Source: a virus. Taken from it: a DNA stretch of 42,917 bases. Location: the IMG/VR virus record IMGVR_UViG_3300042455_000580, positions 1 through 42,917 of that record. One strand, 5' to 3'. Both the position numbers and the translations under genes were made by a program. Below the pieces are notes generated by a model. That model saw only the letters and a list, made by a program, of their open reading frames with translations, did not search any database and had not been told where the DNA came from. Positions 8,497 to 17,683 of this stretch are shown in pieces. The stretch's first letter is position 1. Each line of letters opens with the position of its first letter.

Positions 8497-8709
8497 ATGA
8501 AACTAAAAGAAAATAAAGCCGTATTATCAGAAAGTCTATTAAATAAAATTGTTGATAATTTCTTCAAAGCATTACAAAAAGGTGTATCGGATAACTATAT
8601 AGCAGCAGCTGATAAAGCTGGTATGCACCCAACTGCAATAAAAGCAATGAAAAATATTGAAGACCAATATGGCGATTTATTGAAGCAAATTAGACAAAGT
8701 AATAACTAA
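8497..8709 (+). CDS. Small protein upstream of the tape measure gene
   Basis: A 70-residue, mostly helical protein with conserved-looking blocks (L-L-N-K-I-V-D-N-F-F and I-K-A-M-K-N-I-E). It is the first gene of a late unit and ends 5 bp before the tape measure start. The family is not recognised. The position between the chaperone-like pair and the tape measure fits a small assembly protein, but this is inference only. Confidence 0.65.
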   Translation: MKLKENKAVLSESLLNKIVDNFFKALQKGVSDNYIAAADKAGMHPTAIKAMKNIEDQYGDLLKQIRQSNN

Positions 8710-8714
8710 TAGTA

Positions 8715-11324
8715 ATGGCTGATAATACGCAAGAACAATCAAATGCTCGTTCACTAAACGACCTTAATAAGTCTAACCTAGCCCTTCAAAAAGAAATTAA
8801 TGCGGCAAAGGAGAGACAACTTGCTCTAATTAAAAAAGAAAATGAATTAAAAAAAACAAGTGGAAAATTAGACGAAAAAGAAGCAAAGGAGTTAAAAGAA
8901 ATAACCACAAATCTTGTAGTTTTAAATAAACAACGTGCACTCGGATTAACTCTTGCAAAAGAACAAAGAGATGAACTAAAAATACAAATGACCCAATATT
9001 CAAATATTGAGTCATCAATTGGTTCAATAAGTTCGGCAATGGGTGGTTTGCAAACTGATTTAAGAAATGCAACAAAATTAGGTATTGATTTTGGAACTTC
9101 AATTGCAAATAGTACAGAGGCACAAAGCGATAAGTATAAATCGGCAAATTCAGCAGCTGCCAATGCTATTAGTGCAATTACATCTTTAGCTCAATTAAAT
9201 AAAGAAGATGCAGCGCAGATAGCAGAATATACGCAAGAATATCAAAACCAATATACAATAATGTTGCAACAATTGAAAGAGTTGCAGGATATGAAAGACG
9301 ATGGCAGAACAAAGCAAGGTAAAGCAGCCAAAGAAGCACAGGCACAATTGATTGCTCAAATGAAATCATTGGATGAAGCGTATATAAAAGCATCTAAATT
9401 TGCTAATATGCAAAAAGATGTAAAAGAGTTATATGAGGAAATGAATGAGGAGTTAGGAGCTGGTAATAAATTTTTCCAAAAATTAATTAATTATGGAAAA
9501 GTATTTTTTAGTAGTTGGACTGGTGCAATGACAGTAATTGGATTTGCAGCAGGATATGTGGCAGATGAGTTTGGTAAAATAAATGCTCAAATAGGTGGTG
9601 GTTTTGCTCAATTGGTTGGTTTTAAATCACAACTTACAGCAATATCTTTAATATTGGGTGAAGAAGCAGTTGGAGCAGTAACTGAATTTGGTGCTAGAAT
9701 TGGTAATGTAAATAAAATATCAAATGAATTGGCATTTGATTTGGGATTACTACCAGCCCGTTTGGGTGTTAGTGGACAAGAAGCTGGTGTTTTAGTAAAT
9801 GAATTTGGTAATTTATCAAATTTATCAAATGAAGTAGCTTTAAATTCATTAGAAGCAGCATCTCAATTAGCAGCTGCTAATGGTGCAATACCATCGCAGG
9901 TATTTAAAGATTTGGCTCAAAACACAGAGTTGTTTGCCGTATATTCAAAAAATGGTGGTAAAAATCTACAAGATGCAGCTATAAATGCGGCAAGGTTAGG
10001 AGTTGATTTATCAACTGCTGGTAAGATTTCAGATAATTTATTAGATTATCAAACATCGGTTGCTAATGAAATGGAAGCATCTGTAATACTTGGCAGAAAT
10101 TTAAATTTACAAAGAGCAAGAGAGTTAGCTTATGCTGGTGATATAAATGGTGCAATGAACGAAACGTTAAAAGCAGCTGGTGGTATTGCAGCATATGATA
10201 AAATGTCTCCAATTGAAAAAAGAGCATTAGCAGCTGCAATTGGTGTATCAAACCAAGAGTTACTACAAATGATTGCTAATGAAAAAGAAGCACTAAAACC
10301 AGTTGGAGCAATGACGGCATCATTTAATACAATGAGTGCAATGGTTGACCAAATTGGAACAACCGGTTTTGGAAAATGGCTTGGTATATTACCAGGTGTA
10401 TTTAGCTTATTAGGAAATATAGGATTTGCTTTCAATACATTTGGAACTAGTTTACCACAAATATGGACAGGACTTAAAAAATGGGTTTCTGGATTATTTG
10501 CAGTAAAAGCTGCACAAGATTCCGTTAATGCATCAAGTGCAGGTTCTTCTTTAGCAGGTGGCGCGGGCTCTTTAACAAAAGCTAGAGATTCAGCAGGACG
10601 TTTTACATCAAATAAATCAATTGCACCAAAAATGGATACAAGCGGTGTTGATAAAACAAGTAAATCAGTTGGTGGTGCAGGTAATAATGCTAGTGCAATG
10701 CTTAAAGGTGCAGCTGCATTATTAATAGCAGCAGCTGCTATATATGTATTGGGATTAGCGTTACAACAATTTACAAAGATTGGTGCTAATGAAATTATAT
10801 CATTGGCAGGTGCATTGGTTGTAGTTGGTTTGGCATTAGCAGCATTCGGCGCATTTGCTGCACCAATTATGTTAGGAGCAGTTGCATTAGGTTTTGCATC
10901 AATTGCGTTGGGTATGTTTGGCGCGGCATTGATGGTAGTTGGTAATGGTTTATCGAGTATTAGTAGCCCATTTGGAATGATTACTGAAAATTTATCAGTA
11001 TTATCTTCATTAAACATTACACCAATATACGGAATGGCAACTGCATTAACTGCATTGGCTACATCATTAGGATTAGTAGCGGCAAGTGGTGGTTTAGCAT
11101 TGCCTATTTTAAGTGGATTAAATGAATTAGGTATAGCGGGTGTACCGGTAGGTGGAACTGCAACCACTACAACTCAAACAACTACGGGTGGTAGTACCAA
11201 TGTAGCTGGATTAATTGAAGAAGTTAAAAAATTAACAAATGCTATAATGGGTGAAGAGTTAGTGGTGAATATAGATGGTAGAGAAATTGCAAGAGGAATG
11301 CGTAAATTTTTGAAAAATAGTTAA
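8715..11324 (+). CDS. Tape measure protein
   Basis: An 869-residue protein, the longest non-fibre gene of the tail cluster. The N-terminal 260 residues are strongly charged coiled coil (Lys/Glu/Gln/Leu). Hydrophobic segments follow at about 265-280 and, strikingly, at about 665-760, a long Ala/Leu/Ile/Gly-rich region with several membrane-like helices. The C-terminus is Thr-rich then charged. Long helical proteins with internal hydrophobic segments, placed just downstream of a G/GT-like pair, are the signature of tape measure proteins. These set tail length and can be ejected into the host envelope. No peptidoglycan hydrolase domain is visible. The sequence itself diverges fast in this class, so the call rests on architecture and position. 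Confidence 0.82.
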   Translation: MADNTQEQSNARSLNDLNKSNLALQKEINAAKERQLALIKKENELKKTSGKLDEKEAKELKEITTNLVVLNKQRALGLTLAKEQRDELKIQMTQYSNIESSIGSISSAMGGLQTDLRNATKLGIDFGTSIANSTEAQSDKYKSANSAAANAISAITSLAQLNKEDAAQIAEYTQEYQNQYTIMLQQLKELQDMKDDGRTKQGKAAKEAQAQLIAQMKSLDEAYIKASKFANMQKDVKELYEEMNEELGAGNKFFQKLINYGKVFFSSWTGAMTVIGFAAGYVADEFGKINAQIGGGFAQLVGFKSQLTAISLILGEEAVGAVTEFGARIGNVNKISNELAFDLGLLPARLGVSGQEAGVLVNEFGNLSNLSNEVALNSLEAASQLAAANGAIPSQVFKDLAQNTELFAVYSKNGGKNLQDAAINAARLGVDLSTAGKISDNLLDYQTSVANEMEASVILGRNLNLQRARELAYAGDINGAMNETLKAAGGIAAYDKMSPIEKRALAAAIGVSNQELLQMIANEKEALKPVGAMTASFNTMSAMVDQIGTTGFGKWLGILPGVFSLLGNIGFAFNTFGTSLPQIWTGLKKWVSGLFAVKAAQDSVNASSAGSSLAGGAGSLTKARDSAGRFTSNKSIAPKMDTSGVDKTSKSVGGAGNNASAMLKGAAALLIAAAAIYVLGLALQQFTKIGANEIISLAGALVVVGLALAAFGAFAAPIMLGAVALGFASIALGMFGAALMVVGNGLSSISSPFGMITENLSVLSSLNITPIYGMATALTALATSLGLVAASGGLALPILSGLNELGIAGVPVGGTATTTTQTTTGGSTNVAGLIEEVKKLTNAIMGEELVVNIDGREIARGMRKFLKNS

Positions 11325-11327
11325 AAG

Positions 11328-13517
11328 ATGGCAAAGCAATTAAAAGATTTATTGGGAGAATTTCAATTTAATAATTCTAACTTTGACCCAAATAAAGTTA
11401 AAGCTGATATGCTATCTTCCAAAGAAGTAGGACCAACAACTGGTAATATAAACATCCCCGCTATTGGTTTAAACGTTGAAGGTGTAAAATTACCATATGA
11501 TAGGCAATATCAAAAATTAGCAGAAAACGTTATTGAAATATATGGTGTAGATTCTGCTAGAATTTTAACTCGTGGTGCAGTAGAACCAATGCAATTGGCA
11601 AAACGTGGAGTAGATAGACTTTCAAGAGGTTTATTGGCTGGTACATTTGGTAATAATACTTTGGTTGGTGGTTTTGTAAGAAACGCTTTAAATTCATTTA
11701 CAAATCCACAATTTCCAAGTGATGAGGTAAATGATTTACCTTTCCTAGGTCTATCTACAAAAAATGGTTTATATACTAGTTTATATAATGGTGGCGTAAA
11801 TAACAACAAAAATGCAATAGGAAATCTATTAACATCATTTGCAACACCAAAACAAATTTCACAAAATATAGGTTCACCTGGTCAGGGTGGTAGAGTTAGG
11901 ATAGGTGGCGCGGCGATTGATTTGGCATTAAATGTTGGATTTTCTGCTTTACAGGGTATTGGTAAAAAATTTGGATTAAGTTCTAAAAGAGGTGGTGGGA
12001 ATGGTTCTTTACGTGAAATAAAAAATCCATTAAATAGTAAAGATAATGATTTACCAATATATCCATCCGATTACGCAACAAAAAGTTTTGGAAAAAGTAA
12101 TGGAACATTAACGGGTATTGCAACTGGTGAAGACCAATTGATGCGAGAAGGAGAGCGTTTTTATACAAAATATGAAGGTATAAATGCAGAAAAACAACTT
12201 AATACAATCAGATTAGATGGTAAAAAATATACATCATTAAAACCTGCTTTATCAAACTTTATAGGTTCATCCGGATTTAAAGGGTATATTACATACGATG
12301 AAGGAGCCAAAGATAACATACAAGGAATTAAATATAAATTTATTGATGTTGAAGGTTTAACAAAAGAAGATTTAAAAGAAGTTTCATTTTCAAAAAATGT
12401 TTATAAAGAACAGGGAAAAGGTGAAAGTACTTTATATAATGGCAAAAATGCAATTAATACAAAATTATTCGTAGGTGTAAAACGTCAAAAATCTGGAGCT
12501 AATATAACTCCAAGCGGTGCTACACCCGGTGGTGATTTGGAAGAAGTGGATGTACTAAATTCAAAAAGACACACATCATTATCATCTTTGACACTTGATG
12601 GAAATACAAAAAAAAATTCAGATTTAATATCAATATATTTAAAAGATGTTAATAGTAAAGACTATATAATGTTAATGTCAAATCTAACTGGTTTAACTGA
12701 TACACCCACACCAACTTGGGGAGATGTTAAACCGATTGGTTCTCCAAACAAATTTTATTTTTATGAATCATTTGAAAGGGAAATATCATTTAAAGGTCAA
12801 TTGTATGCAAAAAATGAAAAACAATTAGTTCAACTTTGGCAAAAAGTAGAATTTTTACAAAATCTTACATTGGCTAGTTGGGGAGGTACTAATGGTATTC
12901 AGGGGAAAATATGTGAATTAAAAATAGGAAACTTTGTTGATTCATCCTATGGATTTTTAACAAATTGTACAATAACAATACCTGATAATTCACCTTGGGA
13001 AATACAAGAAAATTCACAAGTCCCATTTATATGTGAATTTGATATTACATATAAAGTTATACCAAGTGCTATGAGTGGGTTTAATGAAATGTTTAAATCA
13101 AATGAACCAATTTATGACTATAATCAACCATCATTACCAGGATTAAATTTTGGCAAAAAATTACAACCTGGAAATACGGATATTAAAAAGTTACAAGGAC
13201 TTGGACCATTTTTTGGAAAACAAGGTTCTGACGAAGCCGGTATGGAAGGAACTATAAACCAAAATTCATTTACCGGTGGTGAAACATCAACGAGCGAAGT
13301 ACCAAATATATTAGACCCGGAAAAATGGCAAACCGAAGGTTCGGGTGAAGCACCAAATGGTAGTGGTATATTTAACACAATTGGCACAGATACTACGGAC
13401 GAATTAATACCAACTTCTGAAAGAGGACGTGATTTAAATAGTAGTAATGAATTTAAAATAAATCCAACAAGTACACCAAAATCATCAACTGGAATGTTAG
13501 GTGGAGCACCACAATAA
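11328..13517 (+). CDS. Baseplate/tail tube junction structural protein (putative)
   Basis: A 729-residue protein. The N-terminal half is Gly/Asn-rich. Residues about 435-590 form a compact domain with the pattern F-Y-F-Y-E-S-F-E-R-E-I-S-F-K-G-Q-L, then W-Q-K-V-E-F-L, W-G-G-T-N-G-I-Q-G-K, then S-Y-G-F-L-T-N-C-T-I-T-I. This looks like the beta-barrel domain of phage baseplate or tube-initiation proteins. The C-terminal about 140 residues are low-complexity and Pro/Gly/Thr-rich. It lies between the tape measure and a LysM-like wedge gene, the usual baseplate location. A role like T4 gp48/gp54 is my inference; a specific family is not proven. Confidence 0.62.
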   Translation: MAKQLKDLLGEFQFNNSNFDPNKVKADMLSSKEVGPTTGNINIPAIGLNVEGVKLPYDRQYQKLAENVIEIYGVDSARILTRGAVEPMQLAKRGVDRLSRGLLAGTFGNNTLVGGFVRNALNSFTNPQFPSDEVNDLPFLGLSTKNGLYTSLYNGGVNNNKNAIGNLLTSFATPKQISQNIGSPGQGGRVRIGGAAIDLALNVGFSALQGIGKKFGLSSKRGGGNGSLREIKNPLNSKDNDLPIYPSDYATKSFGKSNGTLTGIATGEDQLMREGERFYTKYEGINAEKQLNTIRLDGKKYTSLKPALSNFIGSSGFKGYITYDEGAKDNIQGIKYKFIDVEGLTKEDLKEVSFSKNVYKEQGKGESTLYNGKNAINTKLFVGVKRQKSGANITPSGATPGGDLEEVDVLNSKRHTSLSSLTLDGNTKKNSDLISIYLKDVNSKDYIMLMSNLTGLTDTPTPTWGDVKPIGSPNKFYFYESFEREISFKGQLYAKNEKQLVQLWQKVEFLQNLTLASWGGTNGIQGKICELKIGNFVDSSYGFLTNCTITIPDNSPWEIQENSQVPFICEFDITYKVIPSAMSGFNEMFKSNEPIYDYNQPSLPGLNFGKKLQPGNTDIKKLQGLGPFFGKQGSDEAGMEGTINQNSFTGGETSTSEVPNILDPEKWQTEGSGEAPNGSGIFNTIGTDTTDELIPTSERGRDLNSSNEFKINPTSTPKSSTGMLGGAPQ

Positions 13518-13527
13518 TTAAACTAAT

Positions 13528-13806
13528 ATGGGAAGATACGATAAACTCAATATACAGAAAAAAGCAAATGGTTTAGTATTTCATTCAAATCTTATGCCGT
13601 ATTTTAAAGCAGTTGATTCCGATGTGTTAATAATAACGGAAGAAGATGATAGATTAGATACGCTTGCATTTCAATTTTATAAAGATGCATCTTTATGGTG
13701 GGTTATTGCTGTATATAATAATATGACGGATGTTGATTTAAAATTGGAACCTGGATTACAATTAAGAATACCGAATAATCCATCCAATGTTACAAATAAA
13801 ATATAA
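13528..13806 (+). CDS. Baseplate wedge protein with LysM-like fold (gp53-like)
   Basis: A 92-residue protein with the pattern D-R-L-D-T-L-A-F-Q-F-Y-K-D-A-S-L-W-W-V-I-A-V-Y-N-N followed by L-E-P-G-L-Q-L-R-I-P. This is the LysM-like motif found in T4 gp53-type wedge and gpX-type baseplate proteins, where an intracellular LysM domain clamps baseplate parts rather than binding cell wall. It is flanked by baseplate genes with gaps of 10 and 6 bp. The short length suggests the minimal domain only. Confidence 0.82.
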   Translation: MGRYDKLNIQKKANGLVFHSNLMPYFKAVDSDVLIITEEDDRLDTLAFQFYKDASLWWVIAVYNNMTDVDLKLEPGLQLRIPNNPSNVTNKI

Positions 13807-13812
13807 ATAGTT

Positions 13813-15942
13813 ATGAATCATTTTCCATTATTTGAACCTTTACCATCCTCTAAAACGGCTGCAATATCAGGTACATCTGCTTATTTTAAGCAAACGTTCT
13901 CTGGTGCAATGCCGTTTGTTAGGTTTATATCTTATCAAAAGGGTTCATTTGTTATAGGAAACGATTCAGATTATACATCATTTGTACCAGGACAAATGGG
14001 TTGGAGATTTCCACCAATGGTGGTTGGGCTTGAAGTAAAACCCGGTGGTAGTATGGGTGTATTGCGTGAGGGGCATATAACTATTAAATTCCCATCAATG
14101 GGAGCTATGGAATATCATAGCGAATTTTTTCGAATTGGTACTCCAAAGGCAATTAGATGGGGCTGGACAAAGAAAAGAAGTAGTGGTGCAGATTATTCAG
14201 TACCACAGGGATTAGATGCTCCAACCGCTAAAACATTGGTAGATAATATAGATACGTGGGAAAAATTTTGTGGAGATGGTACGGAAGATGTAATGGTAGG
14301 ACCACTTATTGATTTTAGTTATACCATAAATAATGATGCAAGTGTCGATGCTACATTTGTAGTTGGTACAAAAAATGAAATACCTGCTTATTTGGGTACT
14401 AATAGACAGGATAAAAAAAATACTAACTCATCAACCAAAGATTCGGTAGCAGACAATCGTTTGGCACGTGTATTAGAATTAGAAAATGGTCAATTTTTAG
14501 GATTAAAAAATGATATAGCAAAAAAGCATACTATAAATTATAATTTTTCAAATCAAGGATTCTTTTCTGCATTATTATCTAGAATTGGTACTCTTTTTAA
14601 TCCAGTAATAGAATATGACCACGATGCATATAGTGATGATGTGTTTATTAGTATGGAATTTTTAGTAGATTATACTATAAACAAAGGAAAAGGAAAGCAA
14701 CAAAATGATTATAAGTTAGATATATCAAATGCAGTAGCAGCTGCCCATCCAAATATAATAAGTAATTCTGAAAATGTTATTTTTCCAAACGCAACAATGG
14801 CAAATCCAATAGTTGCACAGAATGTTGATGGCGCTACTTTGGTTTTGGATACTAAAAATACTCAAAATTTAAAATTACAATCTGGTAAAGAATTTCCAGA
14901 ACAAATTGCAAGTAAAGGTATTTTAAAAATTTACAATGGAGATAGAAATAATTATGAAAAAGGAAAATGGGGGTATATAAAAAATATATTTTTAAAGGTT
15001 GATTTTGTATTAGATGTTGCAAAAAGTATGGGTGAAAATGGTAAAATGGGTGATTTTATACAAAAATTATGCGATGAAATAAATGTTGCAGGAGCCGGAT
15101 TAATGGAACTAGCACCACAAGTTCAATCGGATAGTAATGGTACTATGATTTATACAATTGTTGATTATGCATTAATACCATCGGTGGTAGCTATGCCATC
15201 AACTATACATTTATTTAACGATAATACTACCATAACAAACATAAATTTTTCAGCAGATTTACCAAAGGAAATTATTGCAATGGCTATGCTTGGTAATCAA
15301 AAATCAAAAGAAATTGGAAAAAATTTATTTTTTAAATTTCAACAAGACCCAACGGATATATTAAATTTAAAATCATATATACCTGATGCATCATTTGCAA
15401 ACACAGGTGGATTTATTCCTGGAACTGGATTTGGTAATATTCCTGGTATAAATGTAAATGTCCCTACACAATTTCCAATGTCGGATGGAACTACTCCAAG
15501 AACACCAGCAGCTGCGGCTGGAGGCGCTGCAGCCGGAGGAACACCTCCTGCGGGAAACATTATTACTGGATTTAATACAGCAGGACCAATTACACCCACA
15601 AATACTTTAATTGATGATAATTGTATTGTAATTCATTCAGATGATGATATAATGACAAACGGGTCACCAACAAAAGATGTTAGTGCTATATTAAAAGATA
15701 CCGCATTGTGTAAAAATTTATACTTTGGCAATAGTGGATTAAATAAAAATAACCCATTATTACCAATTGAATTGGAATTAACAGTATTAGGTATATCCGG
15801 AATTACTGTTGGAAAAGTTGTAAATATAGATAGAGTACCATTTGATAAAAGTGGAGTATTTCAAGTAACGGAAGTAACACATAAAGTTTCTGATACTTGG
15901 GAAACAACGATTAAATTCAGATATAGACCTACTAACGTTTAA
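13813..15942 (+). CDS. Baseplate hub protein (gp27/gpD-like, putative)
   Basis: A 709-residue protein. The N-terminal 190 residues contain beta-rich segments with the phrase P-L-I-D-F-S-Y-T-I-N-N-D. The C-terminal about 80 residues (L-P-I-E-L-E-L-T-V-L-G-I-S-G-I-T-V-G-K-V-V, then V-F-Q-V-T-E-V-T-H-K-V, then W-E-T-T-I-K-F-R-Y-R-P) match the end of baseplate hub proteins of the gp27/gpD type. In these, the domain caps the tube and binds the spike. A Pro/Gly/Ala-rich linker lies at about residues 535-590. No lysozyme or spike domain is visible. The hub call rests on the C-terminal pattern and gene order. Confidence 0.68.
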   Translation: MNHFPLFEPLPSSKTAAISGTSAYFKQTFSGAMPFVRFISYQKGSFVIGNDSDYTSFVPGQMGWRFPPMVVGLEVKPGGSMGVLREGHITIKFPSMGAMEYHSEFFRIGTPKAIRWGWTKKRSSGADYSVPQGLDAPTAKTLVDNIDTWEKFCGDGTEDVMVGPLIDFSYTINNDASVDATFVVGTKNEIPAYLGTNRQDKKNTNSSTKDSVADNRLARVLELENGQFLGLKNDIAKKHTINYNFSNQGFFSALLSRIGTLFNPVIEYDHDAYSDDVFISMEFLVDYTINKGKGKQQNDYKLDISNAVAAAHPNIISNSENVIFPNATMANPIVAQNVDGATLVLDTKNTQNLKLQSGKEFPEQIASKGILKIYNGDRNNYEKGKWGYIKNIFLKVDFVLDVAKSMGENGKMGDFIQKLCDEINVAGAGLMELAPQVQSDSNGTMIYTIVDYALIPSVVAMPSTIHLFNDNTTITNINFSADLPKEIIAMAMLGNQKSKEIGKNLFFKFQQDPTDILNLKSYIPDASFANTGGFIPGTGFGNIPGINVNVPTQFPMSDGTTPRTPAAAAGGAAAGGTPPAGNIITGFNTAGPITPTNTLIDDNCIVIHSDDDIMTNGSPTKDVSAILKDTALCKNLYFGNSGLNKNNPLLPIELELTVLGISGITVGKVVNIDRVPFDKSGVFQVTEVTHKVSDTWETTIKFRYRPTNV

Positions 15943-15946
15943 TACT

Positions 15947-16303
15947 ATGACTAATATAGATATATATAAATCTTTACAGAGTAATGTGAAATTAGTTGAA
16001 ACTGGTTTTCCAACATTTGAAGCTCAACCAAATGAGCAAGATTATAACATTGGTTTTATTTATCGGTATTTTGTAAGAAAAAGAAACGAACCATTTGGTG
16101 TTATTTCTGAAATAAACAAAGAATTATACGATAAATTTACAAGTAGTCCTTTTTATTTACAATTAAAAATGCGTTGGAAAATAACTGGTACAAACAAATT
16201 TGAAGTAGAACAACTAAATCAGCGTTCAATCAACTACGCACAAGAAACTATGGGTAACATAGATACTTATGTAAAAAATCTTACAAAATTTTATAGAGGA
16301 TAA
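15947..16303 (+). CDS. Small conserved tail-cluster protein
   Basis: A 118-residue soluble protein with several aromatic and charged blocks (F-I-Y-R-Y-F-V-R-K-R-N, S-P-F-Y, L-K-M-R-W-K-I-T-G). It is the last gene of the tail operon, 4 bp after the hub gene, and is followed by a terminator-like hairpin. I do not know its family; the tight linkage suggests a baseplate component or assembly factor. Confidence 0.7.
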   Translation: MTNIDIYKSLQSNVKLVETGFPTFEAQPNEQDYNIGFIYRYFVRKRNEPFGVISEINKELYDKFTSSPFYLQLKMRWKITGTNKFEVEQLNQRSINYAQETMGNIDTYVKNLTKFYRG

Positions 16304-16325
16304 TTTGGATATACCAAATCTTTTT
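16303..16325 (+). terminator. Hairpin with T run ending the tail operon
   Basis: ATTTGG (16303-16308) pairs with CCAAAT (16314-16319) around an ATATA loop, followed by CTTTTT. The stem is short, and its left half is shared with the -33 element of the next promoter. Confidence 0.6.
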
Positions 16326-16335
16326 GTTATATTTG
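16305..16335 (+). promoter_or_regulatory. Host-type promoter of the DNA polymerase gene
   Basis: TTG at 16305-16307, a 20-bp spacer and TATATTTG at 16328-16335 match the Bacteroidetes consensus. The ATG starts only 4 bp after the -7 element, so the transcript may be leaderless. Confidence 0.8.
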
Positions 16336-16339
16336 TAAG

Positions 16340-17683
16340 ATGGTTATATACATAGAGGATTCTAAATCGTTTAATGATTTCTTATTGGAGTTTAATACTC
16401 GTCCAAGTAGAATATACATTCAACTTTCGGATGTGGACAAGCATGCTCTAAACAATCGTATATCATTTATTGTAGTTTGCTGTATGCAAAAATTCTATGT
16501 AATCAATCTAAACCACACCGATGGTTTGAGTTTAAGAGAAGATGCGTTAAAACTATTAGAAGAATCGCCACGAAGTAAAGCACTAATAAATGGTAAGAGT
16601 GTGGGACATTTGATTGGATTAAAACAATCGGTTGACATAGATTTATACAGATTCATTACAGATGTAAAAAACGAAGAAGAACCATTTAGAGAAATACAAT
16701 CATTCTACAAACGAAGTACACCACTACAATATCAAAACAACTTAAACGATAGTATTCCATTATCAAAGCAAGTTGGTATAATAAAAAACATATTACAATA
16801 TGAATTAGAAGATGGAGTTGGTGAATCTGTATTTAATTTTGTAAAAGATGCAACCAAAGTATTCCAATGGATAGAAAAATCAGGCATATTTGTAGATGAA
16901 AAATTAAGAGATTTACTACCACAAAAACATATCAATAAAGATGGGTTAGTATTCACCGAATACAACCTCCATACTTCCACACTACGTCCATCAAATAGAC
17001 ATGGTGGGATAAACTACTCGGCTATACCAAAAAAGAGTGATATGCGTAAAGCATTCGTTAGTAGATTCAAAGATGGTAAGTTAGTGAGTATAGATTATTC
17101 GGCATATCACCCACATTTACTTATTGATTTAATAAAAACACAAATTGGAACTAAAGAATGGATGAGTAAATTCAATTCTCAATTAGATTTTTATGATTGG
17201 GTTGCTGCTATATGTGGTGTAGCTGATTTGGATGGTGCAAGAGATGGGGCTAAACAATTAGTATTCCAATCCATATATGGTGGTGTAAGTTCTGAAATGC
17301 AAGAGTTACCATTTTTTAATGAGGTAAATTTATTAGCATTAAAATACAAAGCAGATTTAGATAGATATGGGTTCGTAATGACTCCGCACTATAACATACA
17401 AATCAAAAAGGAAAAGTTTGGTGAAGATAATCCACCACCGGCAAAAGTATTAAACTATGTAATTCAAGCATATGAAACGGAACGAAACATTCAAATCCTA
17501 AAACAAATAAAAGAAAAGTATAAAGGATTGGGAAAACTGATAATGTATAACTATGATGCATTTGTTTTTGATGTTCCTAATTACGAAATTACATATTTAT
17601 ATGAACAGATATATGAAAAAATAATAGACTCAAAAGAGTTTCCAGCAACAATAGTAACGGGTGAAAATTATGATTTTAGATAA
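16340..17683 (+). CDS. Family A DNA polymerase, short form
   Basis: A 447-residue protein with the polymerase A palm and fingers motifs. Motif A is S-I-D-Y-S-A-Y-H-P-H-L with Asp252. Motif B is R301-x3-K305-x7-Y313-G314. Motif C is N-Y-D-A-F with Asp406 in place of the usual H-D-E. The phrase S-T-L-R-P-S-N-R-H-G-G-I-N-Y-S-A-I-P-K upstream of motif A is also typical of family A. The N-terminal 150 residues are too short for a standard 3'-5' exonuclease, and I see no clear D-x-E motif. It probably acts as the replicative polymerase with the SSB, UvsX and helicase encoded downstream. T4 itself uses family B. The next gene overlaps it by 14 bp. Confidence 0.85.
   Translation: MVIYIEDSKSFNDFLLEFNTRPSRIYIQLSDVDKHALNNRISFIVVCCMQKFYVINLNHTDGLSLREDALKLLEESPRSKALINGKSVGHLIGLKQSVDIDLYRFITDVKNEEEPFREIQSFYKRSTPLQYQNNLNDSIPLSKQVGIIKNILQYELEDGVGESVFNFVKDATKVFQWIEKSGIFVDEKLRDLLPQKHINKDGLVFTEYNLHTSTLRPSNRHGGINYSAIPKKSDMRKAFVSRFKDGKLVSIDYSAYHPHLLIDLIKTQIGTKEWMSKFNSQLDFYDWVAAICGVADLDGARDGAKQLVFQSIYGGVSSEMQELPFFNEVNLLALKYKADLDRYGFVMTPHYNIQIKKEKFGEDNPPPAKVLNYVIQAYETERNIQILKQIKEKYKGLGKLIMYNYDAFVFDVPNYEITYLYEQIYEKIIDSKEFPATIVTGENYDFR

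Noticed and set aside
8786-11167. Several 60-345 codon ORFs on the minus strand across the tape measure gene
   Set aside because: Shadows of a strongly biased coding strand; the products are low-complexity and no minus-strand promoter or neighbour supports them.
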